NCBI RefSeq assembly: GCF_028737205.1
Contig: NZ_JAQZAL010000005.1
Span: forward strand, 124,001 to 188,000
Reading direction: 5' to 3'
DNA length: 64,000 bases
Origin: Actinomycetospora lutea
GTDB taxonomy: Bacteria; Actinomycetota; Actinomycetes; Mycobacteriales; Pseudonocardiaceae
The notes under the pieces were generated by a model. The model searched no databases. It was not told where the DNA came from and was given only the letters and a program-made list of their open reading frames with translations. This document shows, one piece after another, positions 1 through 6,900 of this stretch. Positions within the stretch are counted from its first letter, which is position 1; each line of letters starts with the position of its first letter. A program made the position numbers and the translations under genes.

Positions 1-77
1 TGCCGACGGCCGTCGCGACGGCGAAGCTGCGCGCGATGGTCGACGGGGCCGCGAAGGTGCGGGCGACCCTGACCTGA
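1..77 (+). CDS. C-terminal end of an unidentified protein (partial)
   Basis: An open frame enters from the left edge (codons start at base 3) and ends at a TGA at 75-77, giving a 24-residue alanine-rich tail ending VRATLT. It has the codon use of a real gene here (G or C at nearly every third position) and ends 13 bases before the convergent aldolase gene ends, as expected for two real converging genes. The fragment is too short to assign a family. Confidence 0.55.
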   Translation, partial: PTAVATAKLRAMVDGAAKVRATLT

Positions 78-90
78 GCCGCCTGGGGCG

Positions 91-723
91 TCACCGCTGC
101 CCGTACCCGCCGAACGCGACGCGGGCCGCCTCGAGCTGGTCGGCGTCGAGGAGGCGCGGCTCGCCCAGGGTGCGCGCCTGCGCCCAGAGCCGGCAGAGCC
201 ACTCCAGGTAGATGCTGCGCGTGTAGGCCTGCTCGAGGTGCGCGCCGTAGGTCGTGGCGCCGTGGTTCGCGAGGATCACCGCCGTGCGGTCGGCGAGCCC
301 CTCGACGCCGAGGCGGGCGAGCTCCTCGGTGCCGTACGGCGCGTAGGGCACGACGCGGACCGGGCCGCCGAGCAGCGCGATCAGGTAGTGCACTCCGGGC
401 AGCTCGTCGACCAGCAGCGACAGCGCGGTCGCGTGCAGCGGGTGGGTGTGGACGACGGCGCCGGCGTCGGTCGCTGCGTACACCGCGGTGTGCATCGGGA
501 CCTCGGACGACGGGCGCAGCCGCGCCTCCACCGGCTCCCCGTCGAGGTCGACGAGGCACACGTCGGCGGCGGTGAGGTCGTCGTAGGCGACGCCGGTCGG
601 GGTGATCGCGATGAGGTCACCGGCGCGGACCGAGACGTTGCCCGACGTCCCCACCGCGAGCCCATCGCCCGCCATCCGGCGCGAGTAGGCGATGACGGCC
701 TCGCGCTCCTCGCGCATCCTCAC
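91..723 (-). CDS. Class II aldolase (fuculose-phosphate aldolase/adducin family)
   Basis: A 210-residue zinc-dependent class II aldolase-fold enzyme. The sugar-phosphate pocket motif GTSGN is at residues 25-29, the catalytic acid in PSSEVPMH is Glu74, and zinc ligands are in VHTHP (His92, His94) and NHG (His154). These positions almost match E. coli FucA. The gene follows mtnA by 24 bases on the same strand, so both are probably co-transcribed. With MtnA, a likely role is cleavage of 5-deoxyribulose-1-phosphate to dihydroxyacetone phosphate and acetaldehyde (the DHAP shunt that disposes of the radical-SAM by-product 5-deoxyadenosine). A methylthioribulose-1-phosphate dehydratase (MtnB) has the same fold and cannot be excluded. 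The GTG start at 723 is preferred because a G-rich ribosome site lies five bases upstream; an ATG at 717 is possible. Confidence 0.85.
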   Translation of the reverse strand: MRMREEREAVIAYSRRMAGDGLAVGTSGNVSVRAGDLIAITPTGVAYDDLTAADVCLVDLDGEPVEARLRPSSEVPMHTAVYAATDAGAVVHTHPLHATALSLLVDELPGVHYLIALLGGPVRVVPYAPYGTEELARLGVEGLADRTAVILANHGATTYGAHLEQAYTRSIYLEWLCRLWAQARTLGEPRLLDADQLEAARVAFGGYGQR

Positions 724-747
724 CGCGGCCCCCTCATCGCAGCCCTC

Positions 748-1764
748 TCATCGCAGCACCGCCGTGCGCTCCCACGCCCCGGCGCGGAACGTCGCCTCCT
801 CGGTGACCACCGCGGCGAGCAGCTCCGCGGGCGTCACGTCGAAGGCGGGGTTGTAGACGGGCGTGCCGGGCGGCGCGATCGGCACGCCCGCGAACGCCCG
901 CACCTCGTCGCCGTCCCGCTCCTCGATGACGATGTCGTCGCCGGACGGGGTGGCGTGGTCGACGGTCGACTCGGGCGCCACGACGACCATCGGCACGCCG
1001 TGGCGCGCCGCGGCGCAGGCCAGCGCGTAGGTGCCGATCTTGTTGGCGGCGTCGCCGTTGGCCGCGACCCGGTCGGCGCCGACGACCACGCCGTCGACGA
1101 GGCCGCGGGCCATCGCGGAGGCGGCCGCGGAGTCGACGAGCAGCCGGTGGGCGACCCCTATCTCGCGCAGCTCCCAGGCGGTCAGGCGCGCGCCCTGCAG
1201 CAGCGGGCGGGTCTCGCAGGCGAGCACCTCGGCGACCCGGCCGCGCTGGGTGAGCTCGCGGATCGTGCCGAGCCCCGTGCCCCACGCGACGGTGGCCAGG
1301 GCACCCGAGTTGCAGTGGGTGAGCAGGCGCAGCGGGCGGTCGGGACCCAGGGCGGTGAGGACGTCGGCGGCGCGGCGGGCGAGCCGGCGGTTGGTGGCCT
1401 CGTCCTCGTCGAGCACCGCGCACGCCTCGGCGACCACGGCGTCGGGGCCGTCGTCGAGCCGCGCGAGCGCCCGCTCGACGCCGCGGCGCAGGTTCACCGC
1501 GGTCGGCCGGACCGCGGCCACCCGCTCCGCCTCGGCGCGCACACGGGCGGGATCGCCGGGGTGCCGGCGCGCGGCGAGCGCGACGCCGAGCGCGCCCGCG
1601 GCGCCCAGGGCCGGCGCGCCGCGGATCGTCAGGTCCGCGATCGCGGCGACCAGCGAGTCGACCGACGCGAGCCGCTGGACGCGGTACTCGCCGGGCAGCG
1701 CGCGCTGGTCGATCGCCGTGACCGCACCACCGTCGCCGTCGTCCCAGTCCACCGTCCGCACCAT
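748..1764 (-). CDS. mtnA: S-methyl-5-thioribose-1-phosphate isomerase (MtnA family)
   Basis: A 338-residue aldose-ketose isomerase of the MtnA/eIF2B-like family, which converts 5-methylthioribose-1-phosphate (or 5-deoxyribose-1-phosphate) to the ribulose-1-phosphate form. Signature blocks are present: LTHCNSGALAT with catalytic Cys151, ETRPLLQGARLTAWEL at about 184-199, and GADRVAANGDAANKIGTY with catalytic Asp231. The length is normal for the family. It lies between an IclR gene 19 bases upstream and a class II aldolase 24 bases downstream, all on the minus strand. The rest of the methionine salvage set (mtnB, mtnC, mtnD, mtnK) is absent here, so the isomerase may serve 5-deoxyribose disposal rather than methionine recovery. 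The ATG at 1764 has a CAGACT box seven bases upstream, which may be a -10 element for a leaderless transcript. Confidence 0.92.
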   Translation of the reverse strand: MVRTVDWDDGDGGAVTAIDQRALPGEYRVQRLASVDSLVAAIADLTIRGAPALGAAGALGVALAARRHPGDPARVRAEAERVAAVRPTAVNLRRGVERALARLDDGPDAVVAEACAVLDEDEATNRRLARRAADVLTALGPDRPLRLLTHCNSGALATVAWGTGLGTIRELTQRGRVAEVLACETRPLLQGARLTAWELREIGVAHRLLVDSAAASAMARGLVDGVVVGADRVAANGDAANKIGTYALACAAARHGVPMVVVAPESTVDHATPSGDDIVIEERDGDEVRAFAGVPIAPPGTPVYNPAFDVTPAELLAAVVTEEATFRAGAWERTAVLR

Positions 1765-1783
1765 GGCGACCAGTCTGCCGTGA

Positions 1784-2554
1784 TCAGGGCTCGCGCAGGG
1801 CCGCCCGGTGGGCGAGCATCGCCGCGATCCCCGACGCCGCGGCCCGCACGGCGTCGGCGTGGCGTGCGGGCCGGAAGCGGTGCACGGGACCGGTGATGCT
1901 CACGGCCGTACGCACGCCCTGCCCGGGCTCGGCGACCCCGGCGGCGACGCAGGTGATCCCGGTGGCGGACTCTTCGTGCTCGAACGCGACCCCGCGCTCG
2001 AGGACCTCGGCGAGCTGGGCGCGGAGCACCGGGGCGTGGGTGATCGTGCGGGGTGCGCGCCGGGCCAGCGGTGCGTCGAGCAGCTCGTCGCGCTCCTCGG
2101 CGGGCGCGTGGGCGAGCAGGACCTTGCCGATGGCGGTGGCGTGCAGCGGCATGCGCCCACCGAGCCGCGAGGGCGCCCGCACCTGCCGGTGCCCGCCCAT
2201 CTTCGCCACGTGGACGACCTCGGCGCCCTCGCGCACGCCGAGGTGCACGGTCTCGTGGGTGCGCTCGTAGAGGTCCTCGAGGAAGGGGGTCGCGACCTCC
2301 AGCAGACCGCGGCCCACCGACGCCCGCATGCCCAGCTCGAACACGAGCCCCGAGAGGCGGTAACGCCCGCCGGCGTGCTCGGGGCGCTCGAGCAGGCCGT
2401 GGCCGACGAGGTCGCCGAGCGTGCGGTGCAGCGTGCTCTTGGCCAGGCCGGTGCGGCGCTGGAGCTCCGCGAGCCCGAGCGTGGTGTCCTCGGCGGTGAA
2501 TGCGCGCAGGACGGCGACCGCCTTCCCGAGCACCGTCGCGGGGACGCCCTCCAT
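1784..2554 (-). CDS. IclR-family transcriptional regulator
   Basis: A 256-residue IclR-type regulator with an N-terminal winged helix-turn-helix (about residues 7-62, including the recognition segment TGLAKSTLHRTLGDL) and a C-terminal effector domain (about 80-250, with the typical MPLHATAIGKVLLA stretch). Such proteins act as dimers and often control an adjacent catabolic operon. Here mtnA starts 19 bases after the regulator stops, so the regulator is probably the first gene of the salvage operon and may control it. The ATG at 2554 is chosen because the family normally begins a few residues before the helix-turn-helix; an upstream extension would add 82 arginine/proline-rich residues. GATACT sits six bases before this ATG, consistent with a leaderless transcript. 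Confidence 0.88.
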   Translation of the reverse strand: MEGVPATVLGKAVAVLRAFTAEDTTLGLAELQRRTGLAKSTLHRTLGDLVGHGLLERPEHAGGRYRLSGLVFELGMRASVGRGLLEVATPFLEDLYERTHETVHLGVREGAEVVHVAKMGGHRQVRAPSRLGGRMPLHATAIGKVLLAHAPAEERDELLDAPLARRAPRTITHAPVLRAQLAEVLERGVAFEHEESATGITCVAAGVAEPGQGVRTAVSITGPVHRFRPARHADAVRAAASGIAAMLAHRAALREP

Positions 2555-2564
2555 CCCCGCAGTA

Positions 2565-2891
2565 TCAGGCCTCGCGCGCCCCGGCGACCTGGCTCTCGGT
2601 GATGACCTCGAGCGGGGCGGTCGGCTGGTGGGTCGCGTAGCGGCGCGGCTTCCCGTCCCGCGGCGGCGGGGTCGTCGCCGGGACCCCGCGGGTGTCGACG
2701 GTCGCGAGGACCTCCGCCCCGAACGGCCAGCCGGTGCGGCGCGCGGCGCGGGCGGCGTCGGCGAGCTCGTCCAGACCCCGCCCGGTGACGCCGCCGGCAC
2801 CGCGCGGCGCCGGGGCGGTGCTGTGGGGTGCCGGGGTCTGCGGCTCCGGCTCCTGGCGCCGACCCGGCCGGCCCTTGCGGTGGTGCCCCAT
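2565..2891 (-). CDS. Small hypothetical protein
   Basis: A 108-residue protein of unknown function. It begins MGHHRKGRPGRRQ, is basic and proline-rich for the first 35 residues, then has a short alpha-helical stretch (DELADAARAARRTGWPFG) and a second basic patch before its end. There is no signal peptide, membrane segment or recognisable domain. The ATG at 2891 has a GGGAG ribosome site eight bases upstream, which supports it as a real gene. It lies 10 bases before the IclR start and could be translated with that operon. I do not recognise the family. Confidence 0.55.
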   Translation of the reverse strand: MGHHRKGRPGRRQEPEPQTPAPHSTAPAPRGAGGVTGRGLDELADAARAARRTGWPFGAEVLATVDTRGVPATTPPPRDGKPRRYATHQPTAPLEVITESQVAGAREA

Positions 2892-2971
2892 CGTCGACCA
2901 CTCCCGCCTGTGCACGCGCGCCGTCACCCGGCAAACGAGCGGGGCGGCTCCGGGCAACGACCGGGCCGCGA

Positions 2972-3988
2972 TCAGCCGAGGTCGTTGGTGCGGAAGGTGT
3001 CGCAGCGTGTCGGGTCGCCGGTGGTGTAGCCGGTGGTCAGCCACTTCTTGCGCTGCGCCGACGTGCCGTGGGTGAACGAGTCCGGGTCGACGGTCCCGCC
3101 GCCGAGCCGGCCCTGGATGTAGTCGTCGCCGATGCGCTGGGCGGCGTCGATCGCCCCGTCGAGGTCGGCCCGGGTGACGTCGGTGATCAGTGCGGGGCGC
3201 CCGTTCGACGGCTCGGCGGCGTGGTTCATCCACACGCCCGCGTAGCAGTCGGCCTGGAGCTCGAGGCGCACGGCGTCCGACGTCGCGCCCTGCCGCGTGC
3301 GCACCGCCGCTTCCGTGCCCAGCTGGTCCTGCACGTGGTGCCCGTACTCGTGGGCGAGCACGTAGGCGTTGGTCAGCCCGCCGCCCTGCGCGCCGAACTG
3401 CTGGCGCAGCTGGTCGTAGAACGTGAGGTCGATGTACACGAGGTCGTCGCCGGGGCAGTAGAACGGGCCGGCGCTCGAGTCGGCGCGGCCGCAGCGGGTG
3501 TTCACCGCGCCGGAGAAGAAGACGGTGTCGACCCTCTGGTAGGTGGGCTGGGCGCCGCGGGTGACGCGGGCGATCTGCGCGTACCCCCCGCCCGCCCAGT
3601 ACGCCTGGATCGAGTTGATGTCCGCGACGATCGCGCAGTCGGGGTTGGTGTTGGCGTCCGCGCCGGTGCGGCACTCGCTCGCGAGCTCCCAGGTCCCCGC
3701 CACCGGCGGCCCGCCGGGCTCCCCGAAGCCGCCCGCGACCTGCGACGACGTCCCGGAGCCGCCGGTGAGGTACGGCAACGCGAAGAACCCGACGACCACC
3801 ACGACGATGAGGACCCAGCTGACCTTCCCGCTCCGCCCGCGGAACAGCAGGCTGATCAGCAGGGGCAGCAGGCCGCCCAAGCCGCCCCCGCCGCCCGTCC
3901 CCCCGCCGAACCCGGCTCCGCCGCCGCCCCGGCCCCGCTGGTCGGTGACCTCCGACGCGTCGAGCTGGGCGTCGTCCTCGTAGCGCAT
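2972..3988 (-). CDS. ypfJ: Membrane-anchored neutral zinc metallopeptidase (YpfJ family)
   Basis: A 338-residue protein of the YpfJ neutral zinc metallopeptidase family (Pfam PF04228). A glycine-rich cytoplasmic head (residues 20-40) precedes one transmembrane helix (about 58-75), and the catalytic domain should lie outside the cell. The zinc-binding motif HEYGHH has His213, Glu214 and His217, and [11 protein letters not shown] downstream supplies the likely third ligand. Four cysteines in the outer domain could form disulfides. Substrates of this family are unknown. It is convergent with nothing; it diverges from the P-loop kinase gene that starts 52 bases away. The ATG at 3988 is preferred because it begins the conserved head; the open frame continues upstream but is only basic low-complexity sequence. 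Confidence 0.9.
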   Translation of the reverse strand: MRYEDDAQLDASEVTDQRGRGGGGAGFGGGTGGGGGLGGLLPLLISLLFRGRSGKVSWVLIVVVVVGFFALPYLTGGSGTSSQVAGGFGEPGGPPVAGTWELASECRTGADANTNPDCAIVADINSIQAYWAGGGYAQIARVTRGAQPTYQRVDTVFFSGAVNTRCGRADSSAGPFYCPGDDLVYIDLTFYDQLRQQFGAQGGGLTNAYVLAHEYGHHVQDQLGTEAAVRTRQGATSDAVRLELQADCYAGVWMNHAAEPSNGRPALITDVTRADLDGAIDAAQRIGDDYIQGRLGGGTVDPDSFTHGTSAQRKKWLTTGYTTGDPTRCDTFRTNDLG

Positions 3989-4040
3989 CGCTCGATCCTG
4001 GCGGAGGAGGGCCATTCGTGTCGCGTGCGATCGTGCCGGT

Positions 4041-4625
4041 GTGACGGCACGCGTCTGGATCGTCGGCGGCGCCCCGGGTGCCGGGAAGAGCACGGTCGCC
4101 GACCGGCTGATCGCCCTGCTCTCCCCCGCTCCGGCGCTGCTCGACAAGGACACGGTGTACGGCGACTTCGTGGCCGCGACCCTCGCCGCCGCCGGTCGCG
4201 AGCCCGGGGAGCGCGAGGGGCCCTGGTACGACGAGCACGTCAAGGTCCACGAGTACGGGGGCCTGACGGCGCTCGCCCTGGCGATCCGCTCGCGCGGCTG
4301 CCCGGTGGTGCTCTGCGCCCCGTTCACCGGACAGATCCGGGACCCGGCGCGCTGGGCTGCCTGGGTCGCCGAGCTCGGCGGCGCCCCCGTGCACCTCGTC
4401 TGGGTCGCGTGCGACCCGGCGACGCTGCGGCGCCGCCTGGAGGCCCGGGGACGGCCGCAGGACGCCGGCAAGCTCGCGGCGTTCGACGCCTTCGTCGCCC
4501 GCATGCAGCCCGACACCCCGCCGCCGGTGCCGCACCTCGCGGTCGACACCGCCGCGGACGTGCCGATCGACGATCAGCTGCGCCAGAATCCCGGTCCATG
4601 GGAGACGAGCTCGACGTCGTCGTGA
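4041..4625 (+). CDS. P-loop kinase (AAA_33 type)
   Basis: A 194-residue small-molecule kinase-like protein. The Walker A loop [10 protein letters not shown] lies at residues 9-18, a DKD motif follows at about 36-38, and an arginine-rich lid ([15 protein letters not shown]) lies near residues 130-145. This arrangement is typical of the AAA_33/shikimate-gluconate kinase group of ATP-dependent kinases acting on small metabolites or tRNA/antibiotics. The substrate cannot be told from sequence. The gene overlaps the start of the next flavoprotein gene by 28 bases in another frame, so the two are probably co-expressed. Start is the GTG at 4041, immediately ahead of the P-loop strand. Confidence 0.78.
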   Translation: MTARVWIVGGAPGAGKSTVADRLIALLSPAPALLDKDTVYGDFVAATLAAAGREPGEREGPWYDEHVKVHEYGGLTALALAIRSRGCPVVLCAPFTGQIRDPARWAAWVAELGGAPVHLVWVACDPATLRRRLEARGRPQDAGKLAAFDAFVARMQPDTPPPVPHLAVDTAADVPIDDQLRQNPGPWETSSTSS

Positions 4626-6004
4626 TCGGCGCCGGCGTCGCCGGGCTGGCGACCCTGCACCTGCTGCGCGGCCAGGGTCTGCGGGTGCGGGCCTACGACG
4701 CCGCCGACGACGTCGGCGGGTCCTGGTGGTGGCACGGCTACCCCGGCTCGCGGCTCGACACCGAGGGCGCGTCCTACCAGTACTCCTTCTCCGAGGACCT
4801 CGTGCGCGACTGGGGCTGGAGCGAGCGCTTCCCGGCCGGCTACGAGGTGCTGCGGTGGCTGCGCTTCGTCGCCGACCGCCTCGACCTGCGCCGCGACATC
4901 GTCCTGGGCACCCCCGTCGTGGCCGCGGCGTTCGACGAGGAGCGCGCCCGCTGGACCGTCCGGACCGGGCACGGGGAGACGGTCGAGGCGCGGTTCGTCG
5001 TCGCCTGCACGGGGCTGATCCCCGGCCCGGCCGAGGCGCTCGAGCTCGACGGCTTCGCCGGGACGGTCGTGCGGACCTCGCGCTGGCCGGAGAAGAGCCT
5101 CGACCTCGGGGGCCGGCGCGTCGGCGTCCTCGGCAGCGGGACGCCCGCCGTGCAGCTCGTGCCCCGCATCGCCGCGGAGACCGCACACCTGACGCTGTTC
5201 GCGCGTGAGCCGGTGGCCGTCGTGCCGCGGGTGAACACGATGTACGGCTGGCAGGAGCGCGACGCCTACCGGTCGCGGTTCGCCGAGCGGCGCGCGACGC
5301 TCCCGCACACCGTCACGGGCGGCGAGGACGGGCACCGGGCGGGCGATCCGGCCGGGCTCTACGCCGACGGCTCGCGGCGGCTGTGGTTCGGCGGCCCGCC
5401 GGACGCCGCCGTGGCGGGGTACGTCCGCGCGGCGATGACGGCCCGGCTGGACGACCCCGCGCTGGCCGCGGTGCTCGTCCCCGCCGACGACGACGCGCCG
5501 ATGGCTCTCGACGCCGGGTACCTCGAGGCGTTCGGTCGCGCGGACGTCACCCTCGTCGACCTGCGCGCCGACCCGGTCGCCGCGGTCCGCGCCGGGGGCC
5601 TCGAGCTCGCGTCCGGAGCCGTCCACGAGATCGACGTCCTGGTGCTGACCGAGGAGCCGGACGCCGGACCGCCCGCCCTCGCCGACGTCGACGTGCGCGG
5701 TCGTGACGGGCGCGCGCTCGCCGACGCACCGGAAACCGTGCTCGGCCTGGGCGTCCCGGGCTTCCCGAACCTCTTCACCACGGCCGCGGCCCCGGCCCCG
5801 ACCTCGGCGCGCGCGGTGATGACGACGGTGCGCCAGCACCAGGCGGAGTGGATCACCCGGGCGATCCGCGACCTCGACGCGGCCGGCGGCTCCACGATCG
5901 AGGCGGTGGCCGCGGACGGGGCGGCCGTGGACGGCGTCGGCGACTACGTCGCGCGCTGCGAGGCCGAGACGGCGGCGGGCTACCCGTCGTTCCGCCGCGG
6001 TTGA
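4598..6004 (+). CDS. Flavin-containing monooxygenase, Baeyer-Villiger-like with altered fingerprint
   Basis: A 468-residue FAD/NADPH monooxygenase. The FAD-binding loop GAGVAGL is at residues 11-17, a [19 protein letters not shown] block at about 38-56 matches the Baeyer-Villiger monooxygenase N-domain, and a second Rossmann motif [11 protein letters not shown] is at about 176-186. These enzymes insert oxygen next to a ketone using a flavin peroxide. Two things are odd. The diagnostic FxGxxxHxxxW(P/D) fingerprint reads F153[10 protein letters not shown]163-P, with Arg159 in place of the conserved His. The protein is also shorter than the usual 520-600 residues. It may be a diverged class with changed chemistry. 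The gene overlaps the upstream kinase gene by 28 bases. Confidence 0.82.
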   Translation: MGDELDVVVIGAGVAGLATLHLLRGQGLRVRAYDAADDVGGSWWWHGYPGSRLDTEGASYQYSFSEDLVRDWGWSERFPAGYEVLRWLRFVADRLDLRRDIVLGTPVVAAAFDEERARWTVRTGHGETVEARFVVACTGLIPGPAEALELDGFAGTVVRTSRWPEKSLDLGGRRVGVLGSGTPAVQLVPRIAAETAHLTLFAREPVAVVPRVNTMYGWQERDAYRSRFAERRATLPHTVTGGEDGHRAGDPAGLYADGSRRLWFGGPPDAAVAGYVRAAMTARLDDPALAAVLVPADDDAPMALDAGYLEAFGRADVTLVDLRADPVAAVRAGGLELASGAVHEIDVLVLTEEPDAGPPALADVDVRGRDGRALADAPETVLGLGVPGFPNLFTTAAAPAPTSARAVMTTVRQHQAEWITRAIRDLDAAGGSTIEAVAADGAAVDGVGDYVARCEAETAAGYPSFRRG

Positions 6005-6022
6005 CGCGCTCGCGCCGGGATA

Positions 6023-6047
6023 CTGAGCGAAGGGCACCTTCGCTCAG
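6023..6047. terminator. Perfect 11-bp stem-loop after the monooxygenase gene
   Basis: CTGAGCGAAGG, a GCA loop, then CCTTCGCTCAG form a perfect 11-bp stem starting 19 bases after the monooxygenase stop. It lacks a T-run, as is common in high-GC actinomycetes. It most likely ends transcription between two convergent genes. Confidence 0.7.
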
Positions 6048-6095
6048 CTCGACGGGCGAGGGGCGCCCTTCGCCGGAACCCGTCGACGGTCGAAC

Positions 6096-6142
6096 GGCAC
6101 GTTCCGCAGGTCCGCTGCCCTGTCGATCAGGCGGAACGTGCC
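6096..6142. repeat. 12-bp inverted repeat between convergent genes
   Basis: GGCACGTTCCGC at 6096-6107 is repeated as its exact reverse complement at 6131-6142, with 23 bases between. It lies just before the end of the convergent minus-strand gene and could be its terminator. A partly similar stretch (AACGGCACGCTCCGC) occurs near 42800, so it might instead be a dispersed palindromic repeat of this genome. Confidence 0.55.
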
Positions 6143-6161
6143 TCTCGCGCCCCGGGGACAC

Positions 6162-6836
6162 CTACGAGGCAGGCGACCAGACGCAGTCGCCGGAGAACTC
6201 GACCTGGCCGTCGCCCGGCCGCACGGTGACGTAGGCCGGACCCCCGCTCGTGGTCTCCGGGCTGCCGATCGTGGCGCCGTCGGTGCTCTCCCGTGTCGCC
6301 GAGCAGTACCGGAAGATGTCGTCCGCCGGGGCGCCGGCCGTGCGGTAGCGCCCGGGCGCGATCTCCGAGCCCACCGTGTAGGTGCCCGCCGTGAAGCTGC
6401 CCGCCGGCGCGGCGGCTGTGGTCGGCGCGCTCGCCGAGGACGACGGTGCCGAGGACGACGGTGCCGAGGACGACGGTGCCGTGTAGGTCGACGTGCCGGT
6501 CCGCGACTCCTCCATCGCCCCGGCGAACCCGATCGCCCAGAGCATGCAGATCAGGAGCCCGACCCCGCCGAGGACGACGCCGGCGATCGCGAGCCCGCGC
6601 CCGGCGCCGTTCTTCCGGGTCGCGGCGGTGAGCCCGACGATCGAGAGCACGAGCCCGACGGGGCTGATCACCCACGACACGATGCCGAGGAACGGCACGA
6701 GCGAGAGCACCGCGCCGATCAGCGCCACGACGAAGCCGCCGGTCCCGATCCCGTTGGACGGCTGCGGCCGGTACGAGGGCGGCCCGCCGTAGTGGTGCTG
6801 ATACGGCTGGTAGGGCGGCGGGTACTGCTGGGTCAT
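6162..6836 (-). CDS. DUF4190-like membrane protein with extracytoplasmic C-terminal domain
   Basis: A 224-residue protein. A proline/tyrosine/glutamine-rich cytoplasmic head (residues 1-28) is followed by three hydrophobic segments (about 35-53, 55-72 and 81-107) of the DUF4190 pattern, then a serine/threonine/alanine-rich linker with three exact PSSSA units and a C-terminal domain of about 75 residues (from AGTYTVGSEIAPGRYRT). The last domain resembles small secreted ligand-binding domains seen on actinobacterial lipoproteins and is expected outside the membrane. Function is unknown. The linker is encoded by a perfect 15-bp tandem repeat. It stands alone, converging on the monooxygenase gene. 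Confidence 0.78.
   Translation of the reverse strand: MTQQYPPPYQPYQHHYGGPPSYRPQPSNGIGTGGFVVALIGAVLSLVPFLGIVSWVISPVGLVLSIVGLTAATRKNGAGRGLAIAGVVLGGVGLLICMLWAIGFAGAMEESRTGTSTYTAPSSSAPSSSAPSSSASAPTTAAAPAGSFTAGTYTVGSEIAPGRYRTAGAPADDIFRYCSATRESTDGATIGSPETTSGGPAYVTVRPGDGQVEFSGDCVWSPAS
6436..6480. repeat. 15-bp tandem repeat, three copies, in coding sequence
   Basis: GAGGACGACGGTGCC occurs three times head to tail at 6436-6450, 6451-6465 and 6466-6480 without a mismatch. On the minus strand it encodes repeated serine-rich linker units. Perfect identity at DNA level suggests recent slippage, so linker length may vary between strains. Confidence 0.9.
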
Positions 6837-6900
6837 CGCGGTCCCCCGACTGATCACGGCTCGACGGGGATGTCTCGTCGGTGGCCGGGTGGGCGTTACC

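Noticed and set aside
2565-5186. An 873-residue open frame on the minus strand over the protease, kinase and flavoprotein genes
   Set aside because: Only its last 108 codons look like a gene with a ribosome site; the rest is arginine/proline/alanine-rich shadow sequence typical of the wrong frame in high-GC DNA.
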